Source of the DNA: Voacanga thouarsii
Taxonomy: Eukaryota > Streptophyta > Magnoliopsida > Gentianales > Apocynaceae
DNA length: 64,000 nucleotides
Reading direction: 5' to 3'
NCBI GenBank assembly: GCA_026120185.1
Contig: JANUWF010001188.1
Coordinates: 3,072,001-3,136,000 of the forward strand
Shown one piece after another: positions 1 through 11,697 of this stretch (positions are counted from its first letter, which is position 1; each line of letters starts with the position of its first letter). Both the position numbers and the translations under genes were made by a program. Below the pieces are notes generated by a model. That model had not been told where the DNA came from. It made no database searches and worked only from the letters and a program-made list of their open reading frames with translations.

Positions 1-2130
1 AACGTTCAATTTCCGTTCTCATCATTTTTTCATCATTTGTTCAATTCTTTCATTTTCCTTTTTCCCTATCCTTTATCCCTTCATATACAAGGGATTCACT
101 TCATATTTCCCATTTATTTCATTCAACATCACATAATTAATCATTCTTAAGTTCAACCATTTTCTAAGCAAAATTCTGGAATTTTGCTACTTTGACAAAA
201 TTAGAATTTTGCTACTTTGACACATAATTTTGTTTTGGACATAACTTTCAACCTACGACTCCAATTGATGTTAAACTAATTCCAAAATGTCCTTAAGATC
301 TTCCTTGATGATTTTTAATTCAAAAAATACTCATTTCCCTTTTTGTTTCATTCAATTCTGTCCATAATATCTCAGTACTTCAATCCCGTAACTGAAATGA
401 CAACCTTTGGTATTTATATTATAACTTTTTATTCACAACTCCAAATCATGCAACATTGGTCCCAAAACGATCGTAAGACATTTAGCTACAAGTTTCAGGT
501 TATAGGGTTTCAAAAAAACCAACCATATTGTTCAATTTATTACTTCTTGAGAACTGCACGAAATTCTTCCAAAACAGAATTTATGTTTTGTTCCTTTCCT
601 TCACTTAATCCATTCTCTTTTCTTTCCTATCTCATACATAAGTCGTTTAACCATTACAATTCTTTGTTTATCATCTAAAAATCACATAATCCTTCTTGAT
701 TCCAATCATGCACAATCAGTATCTTTCATGTTTAAATGACTACAAAACCAACAGCTTTGAATAATAACAGCAACATTCCATTTTCTTCAATAATTATACC
801 ATTTGTTATCTTATTTCCTTCTTCCATTTTAGTAGCCATGAATAACTCTTTAAACCATCTTCAAAACACGTTCAAACATCATATAAAACACAGCATACAT
901 GCCTCCAAATGCACCACCATGCACATCAAATACAACAACCCCAAAGCATAAATATTTTCTAAACATAAATCACAATTCATATGAATTTTCTCAATAAAAT
1001 TCATATCAAAACATCCTTATTCTTCATGCTTCAACTTTAATTCATGAAATATAGACTTTTACCTTATTTATTGATTGCTCTAGGCTAAAAATTCTCCAAG
1101 TTCCTTCCTTTTTCTCTTCTTGGAATGCTTTCTCTCTTTTTCCTTTTTCTCTCAATTTTCTCTATCTTTTCTTTCATTTTTCTTCCTCTCTTCTTTCTTT
1201 CTTCTTTCTTATACTTGCTGTCCATTTTTTTAGCTGTTGAAATACAGCTTCCACCACCATTCTTATGATCAAAATCACATGGTCAAGTGATTCATTAAAT
1301 GGTCAAAATCTTCCTTTGAAAGTTATTGCAAAATCTCCTATTTTTCTTTTATTTTGTCCTTTCTTTTCTTCCTTCATTGTACCAAAATTCAAGCTGTTCT
1401 TCAGCCATTTTCCACCGCCACTTTCTTAGACTTCTTGGTCCAAATTGTGACCAAGATTGGTCACAAAGTCAACCTTTGTGGGCTATCTAATTTTCAACCA
1501 TTTTCCTATTGGTTGATTTAATTAATTTCCTTAATTAATAATCTTATTCAATAAGCTTTTGAAATAAAATAATCCCACAAATATCTTACTTTTCCAATGG
1601 TATTTTGACACTTGTTTTTATCCTCCAATCATATTACACCACTTGTCTTAATGTCGACCACACTTTAGAATTTTCTTTAGAAATGACCAAAATCGGATCC
1701 GAAACAGAAAAATATTTTACTTCACCATTCAATCACAAAAATTTCACTAAATCCATTGGCAATACTTAAAATTTTCAATTCCTTCTCTACTTGATCAAAT
1801 TTGTGGTCAAAGTCACAAGTGTGGTCAAAATGACGAAAATATCCCAAATACCCCGGGTATGATAATTCACACCAAAACGTGTGTTTCATCGCATTGATCA
1901 ATTTCTCTTCTCAACGTACCCTCAAATTCTTATTTTATTAATAAAATAGTCTTTTGAAGATTAGGGTACGGGTAGAACAAATCCAATAATTACATCTACA
2001 TCCTACCTAAATACTATCATGCCAAAATATTCGTCTTATTACATCGATCAACTTTTGTTCTGGTCATTGATTCAAATCCTCATCCTATTACAAATAGTAG
2101 GCATTCGAAAGTAAAAGGTGAGGTATTACA
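1..2130 (-). mobile_element. Partial LTR of a gypsy-type retrotransposon
   Basis: On the minus strand the block begins TGTAATACCTCAC at 2130, the kind of start seen in Ty3/gypsy LTRs of plants. It runs left without coding potential to the window edge, so its other end, length and TSD cannot be seen. The content is AT-rich with long pyrimidine runs at about 1100-1210. The base next to its start joins a scrap of foreign coding sequence directly, with no purine-rich tract, so this is a 5' LTR or a solo LTR rather than a 3' LTR. Expected TSD is 2131-2135 (TCCTT). The retrotransposon call is an inference from the terminus and the coding break. Confidence 0.5.
179..222. repeat. Short tandem duplication, 25 bp period
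   Basis: The 19-base string GAATTTTGCTACTTTGACA occurs at 179-197 and again at 204-222, a perfect direct repeat with a 25-base period. It lies inside the partial LTR. No function is evident. Confidence 0.8.
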
Positions 2131-2310
2131 TCCTTTGATTCCTATCATCTTGAATTCCTTCCCTATTGACTCTATTGAGAGTTTTGCATGAGAAAATTTG
2201 TCAATCAAGGCATATTTGAAAGGAGCAAAGAGTGCCGAGATTTCTACATTAGAGAAATTATGATTTTCATATAGGCATAGTAGAAGAGGAATTATGAAAA
2301 ACATAGACAA
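2131..2310 (-). pseudogene. DUF4283-like coding fragment cut by the LTR
   Basis: The minus-strand frame from 2310 down to 2131 encodes about 60 residues. Its second half, with the segments FKYALIDKFSHAKLS and IGKEFKMIGIKG, resembles the DUF4283 domain of plant LINE-type ORF1 and zinc-knuckle proteins (pattern ALVGKFS...R..F...GFKG). The open frame continues into the LTR, but the resemblance stops exactly at its edge, so I take the LTR as inserted in this coding region. No zinc knuckle or rest of a LINE is visible upstream. The match is by eye and short, so identity is tentative; it could be chance. Confidence 0.35.
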
Positions 2311-3528
2311 AATATTACCTTCCCTAAGTGGCTATTGCCAGAGAATGAGGTGGTGGTGGTGGCAGTGACTCTACCTCTATGGCGGGATATGAAGATGTTC
2401 AAAATTTAAAGAGAGCAATCAATGGATCTGATAGATAAAAGTTTCTTTTTTTCACCAAAATTTTGTAACTCGTTGTTATTGTACACTTTTTGAAAATCTA
2501 ACAATCATGATAGAATAGGTTTAAAGATTTTTAAAATCTTCAATCTATTGCTAACTAAATTTTGCTATAGAAAACTGTTATTTAGTTTCCTTTCTAAAAG
2601 AGTTTAAAACATCCTTTATGAGTCACAAGAGAATCTTACTTTCCCCTTCCAAATTTTTGAAAGATTTTCAATTGTTCTCCCCTCCGAGGTTTTCTACTTT
2701 TCCAAACCTAAATATGTTGTTCATTTTAATGTGAACAATCATAACTTTGTTAAGCTTAATTATATTTCTCATATATATATGATATCAATAATGCCCACAA
2801 TCATTCAAGTTTTACAATTTAAAATGCCAAGTCAATTCACACGACACACATATATAGGTAAATGTACCTATCGTGTAGTAAAGATAACATTGACAAGTAT
2901 CGACCTTAAGGAAGTGGCAAGTAAACCTATTTTCTTCTCTTCTTATTGTTTAGCCAATTAAATATGTGAAGTAAAAATAATTAATTACATTAGAAAACCT
3001 ATCAAGTTCTTATACAATGAAGAGTTACAAGTTCATTAAGGAATTAGAAAAAAAGAAAGGTCATATAATGAAATAAATTCCTTCATTAAACACTTAAAAG
3101 ATGAGTACCCCTTTAATCTATAAATCCTAACTTTAGACACCGGTGTGAGTCAAAAATCAATCTCACTCTCTCTCGAGTCATGAGATTCCTAATCACTAGT
3201 TTTGATTAGTAGGTATCTCTACCTAATTAACCAAGCCCAATAAGGTATTAATCACCACTCACAAACCTAATTAATTCGGAAGCCACAAAATTTGTATGTC
3301 TAGGCAATTTCATAAACTCTTTGAATATTTAGCCCTAATCCCCAATATTTCCTTGGGTTAATCAAGGAAGGTAAATATTAAATTACTCAAGTGTGTGTTC
3401 AAAACCTTAAAGCAGTCTCTTGAATTCATTAAAGAGAATAATTAATTGAAGAGAATCAATTAAATCCCCACATCAACCAACTTAACACAATAAATAATAA
3501 TCAAATGTCATAAAGTAAAAACTATAGA
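2311..3528. other. AT-rich DNA with no recognised feature
   Basis: No convincing coding region, tandem repeat or element end is visible. A short frame at 2731-2961 has no recognisable domain. The DNA may be older LINE or intergenic sequence flanking the gypsy insertion at 3529. Confidence 0.5.
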
Positions 3529-6500
3529 TGTAACACCCCACAACTTAGGCCCGACAGGGCCGGGGATGTCGCCCTATCCAAAGGACAAGGAGTCTTTATA
3601 ACTAGGTCACACAATCAAAATAATAGAATAAAAATAATACTTTAAACTTAAAATTTATTACAATCCAAGATTTTAAAATAAATCCATAAATAAAATTATC
3701 CACTCTCATCTTTTCAAAGCAATACATGAAAATAAATGACAAAATTCTCTTCCAAGGCAGACAATACTAGCTACTCATCCCCACAGCAAAATCGACCTAA
3801 AATCATGGTAAAAAGGGTGATGATATAAAAATCTCAATAAGTCCGTGTGTGCATTGAATGTCCAGTGAAAACAGTTCGTGAATGCAAAGTATAAATCTTT
3901 ATAAGAGAAATACTGGCAAGCAATAAACATTAGTCAAAATCAATAGTGGTGTTTTGGCTTTTCCAACCATATATAATCAATAAAATCAACCACTCAAAAG
4001 AAATGATCATAGGTTACCACAAGTTGGGCCCTATAACCGGTCAGAATGCCGACACTTTGTGCAGACTGACAAAAGGCAGGTGATCGGCCTACCGGGCAAG
4101 ATACTTCTCCTTCTCTATACCCAAACAACAACCGGGTGTCCATTCCAACAACTTACAGTCACTTGACTGAAAAATAACTGCTAGCTCGGACCGGCACGAC
4201 CTACTAGACTGGCATCTTATTCGAGAAGGACTCACCCCTCAAAGGTGGCCACCTACTGAGAGACATACCCTAACCCCTCAAAGATTAGCCCTAGCAGTCC
4301 ACCGTTATTGAATACTCAACATAACTTACCCCACTTGGGGAAAAAGGAACAAAGCATAGTTCCACTTGAAAATGGCAATTAAGGGTTTCCAAAGTCTTTG
4401 TCAAAATTAGTTTTAGAAAGAGATTTGAGTTTAAGTAAATTTGCTTATTGATTTTCAAATAATTTGTTTGACGGAAATAAGACAGGAGACAATCCTCAAT
4501 TGCCTTTACAGAAATGAGTGTCCATGCACTCTACATTTGCCTTGCCATAATAAACATTTTACATCAATAAGGTTTTATGCAGGAGCTTACCTGATCCTTA
4601 GCTCGAGATAAAATAAAGATCTTCAATCGCTGACCCAACCCCGCCTGGGGTAAATATAAACCACAATCAAACTCAAGCCAAAATCCACTTTCACAAATAA
4701 GACTAATTCAACTCACTACTGCCATGATCCTAATGTCCCAAGCTTTAAGGCCAAATAATAAATAAAAAGGTTTATAAGCTAAGTCTAATTTGATATTTAA
4801 AATAATTAGTGATTTGGGAAATAGGTACTAATAAGTTGAAGGTTTAAATTCTTACTAAGAATAATTTAGAGTTTATTTGGTGAAGAGTCTTAGGTGGTAT
4901 TAGGTAAAATAATAATTTATTAATAATTAATTGTTTGAAAATAATTGCTAACTAAAATTAGTTGAAAATAAATTTTAATGGGTCTTGATTGAAAGCTAAT
5001 AAATAAATTTTAACAGGTTTTGATTAAAAGATAATAATTGAAAGATAATAAATTTTAATTATTTTTATGAATATAAGACTTACAAAATTAATATTCTTAC
5101 TTATCATGATTATTTATATAAAAGGCTTTATTTGATATTATCATTATATATAATATCTATATATTTTATTTCTTGAAATAAAAGCTATCATTTATTTGAC
5201 TAAAATATCCTTATATAATAATCCAAATCTACCTTCCTAGGGTTTTCACATTTGCTAGCAAAAATTATAAAATTAAATATTTTATTAAATAAATAAAATT
5301 AGCTTAGGGATAGCTAGATCATGATCATATTTCCACTGCTAACCACAATCATGAACATATACTCCCTCCAATTCATCAAATCATCCAAATCATGAATAAA
5401 AGCATAGATCTAAATTTATCAAGGCATGATCCAACCTCTACTAGCATTAACATAATCATGGCTTCAATAACCATACATGAATATAAATCCTATTCATTAT
5501 AGATGACATAATCTCTAGCATACTTGTTCAAAAATACTACCTATGACATGGAGACATGCATTAAACCCTAAAAACACCATACAATCAACCAAGATAATCA
5601 ACTCATGCATAAATCCCATCTCCATCATAAACACACATTTATTCATGCTTCAATCTCTACTCATCACAACAATACATGCTCAAATCCTATTCATAATCCA
5701 TCTCCTACCAATATCATCCTAGAGATATGAATCTGGAATTTAAAAGTAGGGTTGAAAAGGCTTACTTGATTGATGAGTACCTTGAAGGAGTTTCGAATGG
5801 ATCTCGACTCCTAGATGACTAAATCCGTCCAAGGGAGATGAAGAAAGCATGGCCATTGGTGAAGAAGTCATTTGGCCAAGAGAGAGAGAGGGAGAGAGAA
5901 AGAGAAGAGAGAAGAAGAGAGTCTATTAGCATGTTTATTCATATATATATTCATTAGAGATCAAAGATTAGTGAAAATGAAGTTGATTGAACAAACCTAC
6001 TTTTAAGGTGTTCTTAAGCCTTCACAAAAATTTTGATTTTTTATCCAAAAGTGCAAGTTGGATTTTGGAGTTTGATGTTAAAAATGGTATGGATGGACTC
6101 ACGGCAGTGAGTGGATGAATTATGGAATATTTTTGAAGAAGATTGAAGTGGTTTGGAGAGGTATTAGGCGAGAGAAGGGAGTAGGTGTTCTTGGTGTTCT
6201 ATGTGTGCTTGAAGGTTGAAGAGAATGGAGGGATTTTTGGATTGGAAGCTGCCGAAATTCTATGTGTGTTCAATGGCCAAATTGTTTGTGTAGTTTAGGT
6301 AGATGATTTTTCTAGTTTGAAAGGAAAAGGAATGGTTGGTTGTTGACATCCTAAAAGAATATTTTTGGGAATCAAATTTGGAAACAAAATATAGCAAGAA
6401 TATCTTTGATCAATAGAGAGCTTTTTAGAGCTGCTATGGCCGACTGATTGCTCTGTGATTTGGCTGGGTGAAAGCTGGTTAAAGAAGGTTAATGGTGGCC

Positions 6501-7867
6501 GAAAAGAAGAAGTGTAATGGTGAAGGAAAGGTCTGGTTGTTTGAGGGACATTTTATGGAAGGTTGCTAAATTAAGATTACTGGAATTTTGGTATCCAATC
6601 AAGGCATGATTGCAGTAATTTGTTGGAGATATTTTAGGGCAGCCATGTCTGGTTTTCACACAGAAGCATAGGGAAGACAATGGAGTTCAGTTCATGGCTA
6701 TTTAAGAGTGGTTTGTGCAGAAGAGAGATGGAGATTCGGCCAAGGCTGGATTAGGAAACAAAGCTGGACAGAAAATTCCTGTACAGATCGCCATTGCTGG
6801 AATTTTTTTCTGGGTAGTTTTGGCTGCCATTTTCCAGTCAGATTGCAGAGAGTTTGAAGGAGATTTCAGAGGTCTTTTATGGCTGGTTTCTAGCCTTCTT
6901 CATGGAGGGAAAACGTGATTAAGGAGTTGGGAGAAAACTAGAAGAAAACAGCTTGGTTGAAGACCACCAAAGTTGCGATTTTAACTAGAAATTTTTCTAG
7001 TTTTGCACAGCATTTGTGCAGCCCAAAATTAACCAGAAAATTTCAGATTTCAAGCTGATCAAAAGGGCCATTTTCTGGCAGCATTTTGGAGGGAATAATG
7101 GCTGAGAATTTTAACACTTTACATGCACAAGAAGCTGGAAAAAAATTTTAGATCATTACATGAAGGAAAATGAACCTAGCTAGAGTGGAGATTTGAAGGT
7201 TCACTAGGAGAAGTAATTCTCTTGGAACCATCCCCATCTCTTCCATATTTTGGGTCCATAAGATGTCTTTCACTAAGACATTTTGAACCTTCAAAGCCAC
7301 AACACTTTATTGAAATTTCTGGAATGAAAATTGGCTTGAACAAATTTGTCCAATCTAATGAATTGAGAATTAGGAAAAATTAAAGATCAAGAATGAATGA
7401 ATTCCCTTAGGAATTTTTGTAGGGCACAAGAATAGGATTAGGATACTCCTATCATGTCTCCCCTAGGACAACACCTCTACTCTATTCTAAAGCACATAAA
7501 GCCGAAAATACCCCTTCCCAAGCAAAAATAAAATTTAATTATGTTAAAGCTCCAATGATGGAATTTGAACCCAAGACCTCAAGAATTAATTCCAAAACTC
7601 TAACCACTACACCACAACAACTCTTATTGTTATTTTCTCTCTAAAATATTTTTCCTATTTAATCCTCAAGCTATCTTCCTATTTTCACCTCAAGCAAAAA
7701 TTACCATTTTGCCCTTCTTACTCAATAAACATAATCAAACTCTCGAGACTATAACACACAAATCCAAAGCACATAAAATTATATAAAAATATATTCAAAC
7801 AGGCAATAAAATATGATATGTATCCCAACCCCCTTACTCTAAGGTTGGTTTCGACTAGGGTTTTACA
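3529..7867 (-). mobile_element. 3' LTR of gypsy chromovirus, 4339 bp
   Basis: The LTR runs from TGTAAAACCC at 7867 to GGTGTTACA at 3529 on the minus strand, with TG...CA termini. It is next to a purine tract and downstream (in element sense) of the pol fragment at 7914-10154, so it is the 3' LTR. A second copy in opposite orientation (12539-16879) is almost the same length (4341 bp) and alignable end to end. LTRs of this size fit the Tekay/Del chromovirus lineage. Frames inside it (for example 6715-6918) have no domain match and are not credible genes. The 5 bases beyond its outer edge are ATAGA (3524-3528), but the matching TSD copy was lost with the 5' LTR. Confidence 0.85.
7550..7621 (-). 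other. tRNA-like segment inside the gypsy LTR
   Basis: Reading the minus strand from 7621, the segment starts GTTGTTGTGGTGTAGTGGTT and has an A-box-like TGGTGTAGTGG. About 40 bases on is a B-box-like GGGTTCAAATTCC. Box spacing is about that of a tRNA gene. Several stem pairs needed for a full cloverleaf are missing, so this is a tRNA-derived or Pol III-promoter-like remnant, not a working tRNA. The same segment is present at 12785-12856 in the other LTR copy. Confidence 0.5.
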
Positions 7868-7880
7868 TCCTCCCCTCCTT
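7868..7880 (-). other. Polypurine tract of the gypsy element
   Basis: The minus strand reads AAGGAGGGGAGGA immediately before the LTR start TGTAAAACC. This is the expected position and composition of the plus-strand DNA priming site of an LTR retrotransposon and fixes the inner border of the 3' LTR. Confidence 0.85.
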
Positions 7881-7913
7881 AGAAGAATTTCGTCCCGAAA
7901 TTCAAGCATACCT

Positions 7914-8426
7914 CTATTTCAGATCAGGATACTTCTGCTTAACCCACTCTTTCGAATCCCATGTGGCATCCTGCGTGCCATGATACCCCCACTGAACCTT
8001 GACCATCGGTATCTGCTTGTTTCGAAGACTCTTGATACTGCGGTCCAATATTTTCACAAGCTTCTCCACATAGCTCAGATCGGGTTGCAACACCAACGGC
8101 TCGTTATTCAGAACATGGCCGGCATCAGCATTGTACTTCTTCAATTGTGACACGTGAAACACATCATGAATTCCTATCTACCCATCTAGCAGGTCCAATC
8201 GGTAAGCTACCGGTCCAATCCTTTCCTTAATCGGTAACGGCCCCAAATACCTCGGATTCAACTTTCCTCCCTTTGGATGCTTCAAGATTCCCCAATTCGG
8301 CGTCAATCTCAGAAATACGATGTCCCCGACTTGAAACTCCAATTCTTTCCACCGGTTGTCCGCATAGCTCTTCTGTCGGCTTTGCGCTGCCTTCAACCGT
8401 TCCCTGATCAATTTCACTTTATCCAA
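7914..8426 (-). pseudogene. Gypsy integrase C-terminus and chromodomain-like tail
   Basis: Two adjacent minus-strand frames cover the end of pol. The first (8426-8178) carries the integrase C-terminal region, with FQVGDIVFLRLTP followed by PRYLGPLPIKERIGPVAYRLDL, which is the GPF/Y-type motif of chromoviruses. The second (8162-7914) starts FHVSQLKKY and ends with VQWGYHGTQDATWDSKEWVKQKYPDL, a chromodomain-like tail of the Tekay/Del lineage (usual pattern W.......WE....). A stop separates the two. The frame ends about 40 bases before the polypurine tract, the usual place for pol to end. Such tails are thought to direct integration into heterochromatin. Here the gene is dead. Confidence 0.85.
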
Positions 8427-9088
8427 TATTTCTTGGACACAGACTTCTCCGGTTCGGCTTACATGACCATTTTTTGACCAACTCCAATACAGCGGTACCT
8501 AACACTTGCGCCTATACAAAGCCTCATACGGTGCCATCCCAATTGAAGCTTGATAGCCGTTGTTATATGACAGTTTCGCGTACGGTACACACTCTATCCA
8601 TTTGTCCCCAACATCCAGAACACAGGCTCTCAGCATATCATCCAATATCTGTATAACCCTTTCTGACTGCTCATCGGCCTACGGATGCACTGTTGTACTG
8701 AATTTCAAACTCGACCCCATTGCTTCCTGAAATTTTTCCCAAAAACGAGACGTAAACCTCGGGTCTCGGTCGACACAATACTTGAAGGCACTCCATGCAG
8801 TTGGACTATTTCTCGAATATAAGTCTGAGCTAGCTTCTCCATAGTATCTCTTACATTTACCAGTATGAAATGGGCCGACTTGGTCAGTCGATCCACCACT
8901 ACCGATATGGCATCCTTCTGCGTCTTCGACATGGGGAGTCTGGCAACAAAATCCATGTCACCTCTTCCCATTTCCACTCCGGTACTGGCAATGGCTGTAA
9001 TAGTCCCGCTGACTTCTTGTGCTCCGCTTTAACTTTTTGGCAAGTGAGACAAGTCGAGACATACTTGACCACATCCCACTTCAGTCCG
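8427..9088 (-). pseudogene. Gypsy integrase catalytic core, degraded
   Basis: In element order this follows the zinc-binding region. The frame includes a normal-looking MDFVARLPMS start of the core and VVVDRLTKSAHF with the first catalytic Asp. The second motif, normally SDRD, reads STETRG, so its catalytic Asp is lost. Further on, readable fragments QSERVIQ (with the Glu) and SIGMAPYEALYRR are typical of the lineage, but stops and frameshifts split the region (8705-8977 is the longest open piece). The loss of an active-site residue plus stops shows this integrase cannot function. Confidence 0.8.
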
Positions 9089-10154
9089 AGCTACCAATAG
9101 GCTCTCTTCAGGTCCTGATACATCTTGACTTCCCCCGGATGAATGGCGTACTTGCTCTTATGTACCTCTTCCAAAATTCTGTCCTTTAATTCCTGCTCTC
9201 CGGGTACACAAAACCGATCCCTGAAATGCAAAACTCCCGCCTCATCTTGACAGAATTCACTGGCTGGCCGCTTGAGCTCCTTGTCCTTGAAAAGCTGCAA
9301 CTCGGCGTTGCTGTGCTGAGCTTCCACGATTTCCCGCTTCAAATCCGGTACCAACTTCAAATTGCTGATGACAATTCTTTTGTCTTGCACTTCCACCCTT
9401 ATGTCCAATACATCCTGAACCGCTTGAATTTCCTGCACTCTAAGTCTGGCCATTCCAACTTTTCTACTCAAGGCGTCTACCACGACATTGGCCTTCCCGG
9501 GATGGTAGTTGATCGGACAACGGTATTCTTCCAAGAATTCCATCCACCTTCGGTACCTCAAGTTCAGATCCTTCTGAGTGAAGATATACTTCAGACTCTT
9601 GTGGTCGGTGAACACCACATATTCGACTCCGTACAGGTAGTGTCGCCATTTCTTTAGGGCGAACACGATAGCTGCCAGCTCCAGATCATGAGTGGGATAG
9701 TTGACTTCATGAGGTCTCAACTTCCGAGAAGCGTAAGCAATTACCTTCCTGTCTTGCATCAATACTACTCCCAGTCCTTCTTTCGAAACGTCAGTATACA
9801 GCGCGTAAGGCTTCCCTTCCTCTGGCAAACTCAATACTGGCGCTGTCATCAATCTTCGCTTTAGTTCTTGAAAACTTTTCTTGCATTTCTCGTTCCACAC
9901 AAATGGAACATCCTTCCTCAGCAGTCGGGTCATTGGCGATGCGAGCGTCGAGAACCCCTTGATGAATCTTCGGTAGTAACCAGCCAATCTCAAGAAACTT
10001 CGGATCTCGGTGATATTCTCCGACTGCTTCCAATCTGACACCGCTTCGACCTTTGCCGGGTCTACCTTGATTCCCTCCTTGGTCACCATATGGCCAAGGA
10101 ATGCCACACTGTCTAACCAGAATTCGCACTTACTGAACTTGGCGAAAAGCTTGC
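9089..10154 (-). pseudogene. Gypsy RT C-terminus, RNase H and integrase zinc region
   Basis: The longest open frame of the element (about 340 residues). It enters the RT late, at [13 protein letters not shown] (read just upstream in the same frame), then [21 protein letters not shown] and the connection domain ending [19 protein letters not shown]. RNase H follows with its acidic residues in [33 protein letters not shown] and [11 protein letters not shown]. After that come the spacer and the start of the integrase zinc region, ending QDLKRAYW at a stop. The catalytic half of the RT (with YxDD) is absent. The neighbouring gag stub joins directly at 10147-10155, so an internal deletion removed most of gag, the protease and the RT palm. 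Domain order RT-RNaseH-IN identifies Ty3/gypsy. Confidence 0.9.
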
Positions 10155-10318
10155 TCCATTGTCACTCTGACAAGTTCTTCTGACCCCAATTCTAAATCTG
10201 GCTCGATCTCATCCCCCCGGTTGGGTGACAGCATTTGAGTTGTCTCAAACCCCGGTGTCACAGGCTCTGCTTTTGGAACTCTCCTGCCTGATGTGGCTAC
10301 ACGGCGCTTGGGTGCCAT
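10130..10318 (-). pseudogene. Gypsy gag N-terminal stub, fused out of frame to RT
   Basis: The frame begins MAPKRRVATSGRR at 10318 and reads acidic, unstructured sequence ending [11 protein letters not shown] at a stop. A start of the MAPxR type shortly after a Met-tRNA-type primer site is usual for chromovirus gag. There is no capsid domain or zinc knuckle. At AAGCTT (10147-10152) the DNA changes to RT sequence in a different frame ([12 protein letters not shown]), so a deletion fused the gag start to the RT end. A short shared string at the junction could have driven the deletion. Function: none expected now; originally the nucleocapsid/capsid polyprotein. Confidence 0.7.
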
Positions 10319-10324
10319 TCTAAA

Positions 10325-10363
10325 CCATGCTCAGATGATAGGTGTATGCATTCAAGTTTAAAA
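10325..10363 (-). other. Degenerate gypsy primer-binding site and breakpoint
   Basis: Upstream of the gag start (minus strand) is ATCATCTGAGCATGGTTTA, a decayed form of TGGTATCAGAGC plus the usual AxGGTTTA continuation. The latter is the primer site for initiator Met tRNA used by many chromoviruses. The 5' LTR that should follow at higher coordinates is missing. Within about 20 bases the sequence becomes copia LTR, so 10346-10363 holds the deletion or recombination joint between the two elements. Confidence 0.55.
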
Positions 10364-10526
10364 TGAGATGCCTATTAAAAAAAAAAAACATCCAGCTTTC
10401 CTTTTCCTTCTCTAACTAAACTAACCGGCCTTCTTTACTTTTTATTTCCTTTTTCTTTTTTCTATATAACTTTTTAAGTGGCAGTTAATCTTAGGTTTCT
10501 AAAACCTATTAGCTGCTACACACAAA

Positions 10527-10550
10527 CCCCGGTGAGCCGGGGCTTTTTTT
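10527..10550 (+). terminator. Hairpin plus T-run, terminator-like, in copia LTR
   Basis: CCCCGG, loop TGAG, CCGGGG, then C and seven T. The 6 bp stem with a T tract looks like an intrinsic or Pol III-type stop signal on the plus strand, antisense to the element. The related LTR at 34225-34247 keeps the shape (CCTGG, TGGG, CCAGG, then T7) with one pair changed on both sides. Given the plant context, a role as a terminator is only a guess. It could instead be an RNA structure of the element, where it reads as an A-run followed by the hairpin. Confidence 0.4.
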
Positions 10551-10580
10551 AATTAATCCAAGACTAATTAATTATCTCTT

Positions 10581-10748
10581 TTATTAATTAATTAATCCAC
10601 TTGAACGCAATATAAAATTATTCAAGATAATTAATTAATAATCTAATTAAATAAATTTGCACATTTATTAATTAATTAATCCACTTGGACTCAATATAAA
10701 ATTACACAAGATAATTAATTAATAAACTAATTAATTAAATGGACCTAA
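10581..10748. repeat. 84 bp tandem duplication in copia LTR
   Basis: TTATTAATTAATTAATCCAC starts at 10581 and again at 10665, with the following about 60 bases (a TATAAAATTA and an AAGATAATTAATTAATAA segment) also repeated. The related LTR shows the same duplication at roughly 34270-34440, so it predates the split of the two copies. Confidence 0.75.
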
Positions 10749-11669
10749 TTAATTATTCTAGTCTAAATAAATAATTAATTGGACTCATGAAATAATTCTT
10801 CCAATAATAAATTCACCCAATAAGTCCAATGATTTAATTAAATTTACCTACTCTAGGGACCAAAAGACATATTATGCTTGGCTATTAAAATGATCAAAAT
10901 ACACAGCTAACAAATAGGAGTATTAATTATTCTTCGACCTACAGTGTAATGACAAAAATAACCTTCTACGTCATATCCATCATTGAGATAGAAAAAATGC
11001 ACTAACACCTTTCTCAATGACAACTGCTATCCTTTGATAGCTAATCCGATAATCTATGGCTTCCAATATGTATTCACTTATCACATGGAGCTATCCAAAA
11101 GTGAACATACTTAGTCACGTTTTTCAGGGCCCTGAATTATTAGATTATTCCGGACAATAACAAATGAGTGATTTATTTATGTAATAAAACATAGAAACTG
11201 TATTATATAAGTCCACCTTAACTAACTAGAGTTATACACCCAAAGTACAAGGTTATTGGTCTGGTGATAAGACCTCACCCAACATACATCAAAGTGTACA
11301 AGTCCAACTTCACCAAACCACCAACTTATACTCAAATCTTTGGGTACTCGTCCACGCAGTACTTTCCATAAACCAATCTTTATTTAATTTAGTACTTTTA
11401 TAAAGATTATTACTGTGTGGTCCAATTTTACGTATTTCAAATACTCTTACACTATTGGTATGAGTGTACTCCTTACTGGTTAAAGGTAAATCATTCTCTA
11501 TTTACAAATCATAGTGTAACAATCTAAACCTTGATAAAATACCCAGCTCCATCAATCGATCAAGAATAATTTTTCTCTTATGTGTTTGTTGCCTATAATC
11601 TACACCTTACTGTGAAAGCACAACATAATTACGTATATTACTTGCTAACACATTTAGACCTTTAATGTG

Positions 11670-11697
11670 AATATATATATATATATATATATATATA
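11670..11697. repeat. (AT)n microsatellite
   Basis: A run of 14 AT units inside the truncated copia LTR; no matching long run exists at the corresponding place in the 33629-35544 copy, so it expanded locally. Confidence 0.9.

Noticed and set aside
7818..9657. Plus-strand frames of 60-143 codons opposite the gypsy pol
   Set aside because: They are antisense shadows of clearly recognisable minus-strand RNase H and integrase sequence.
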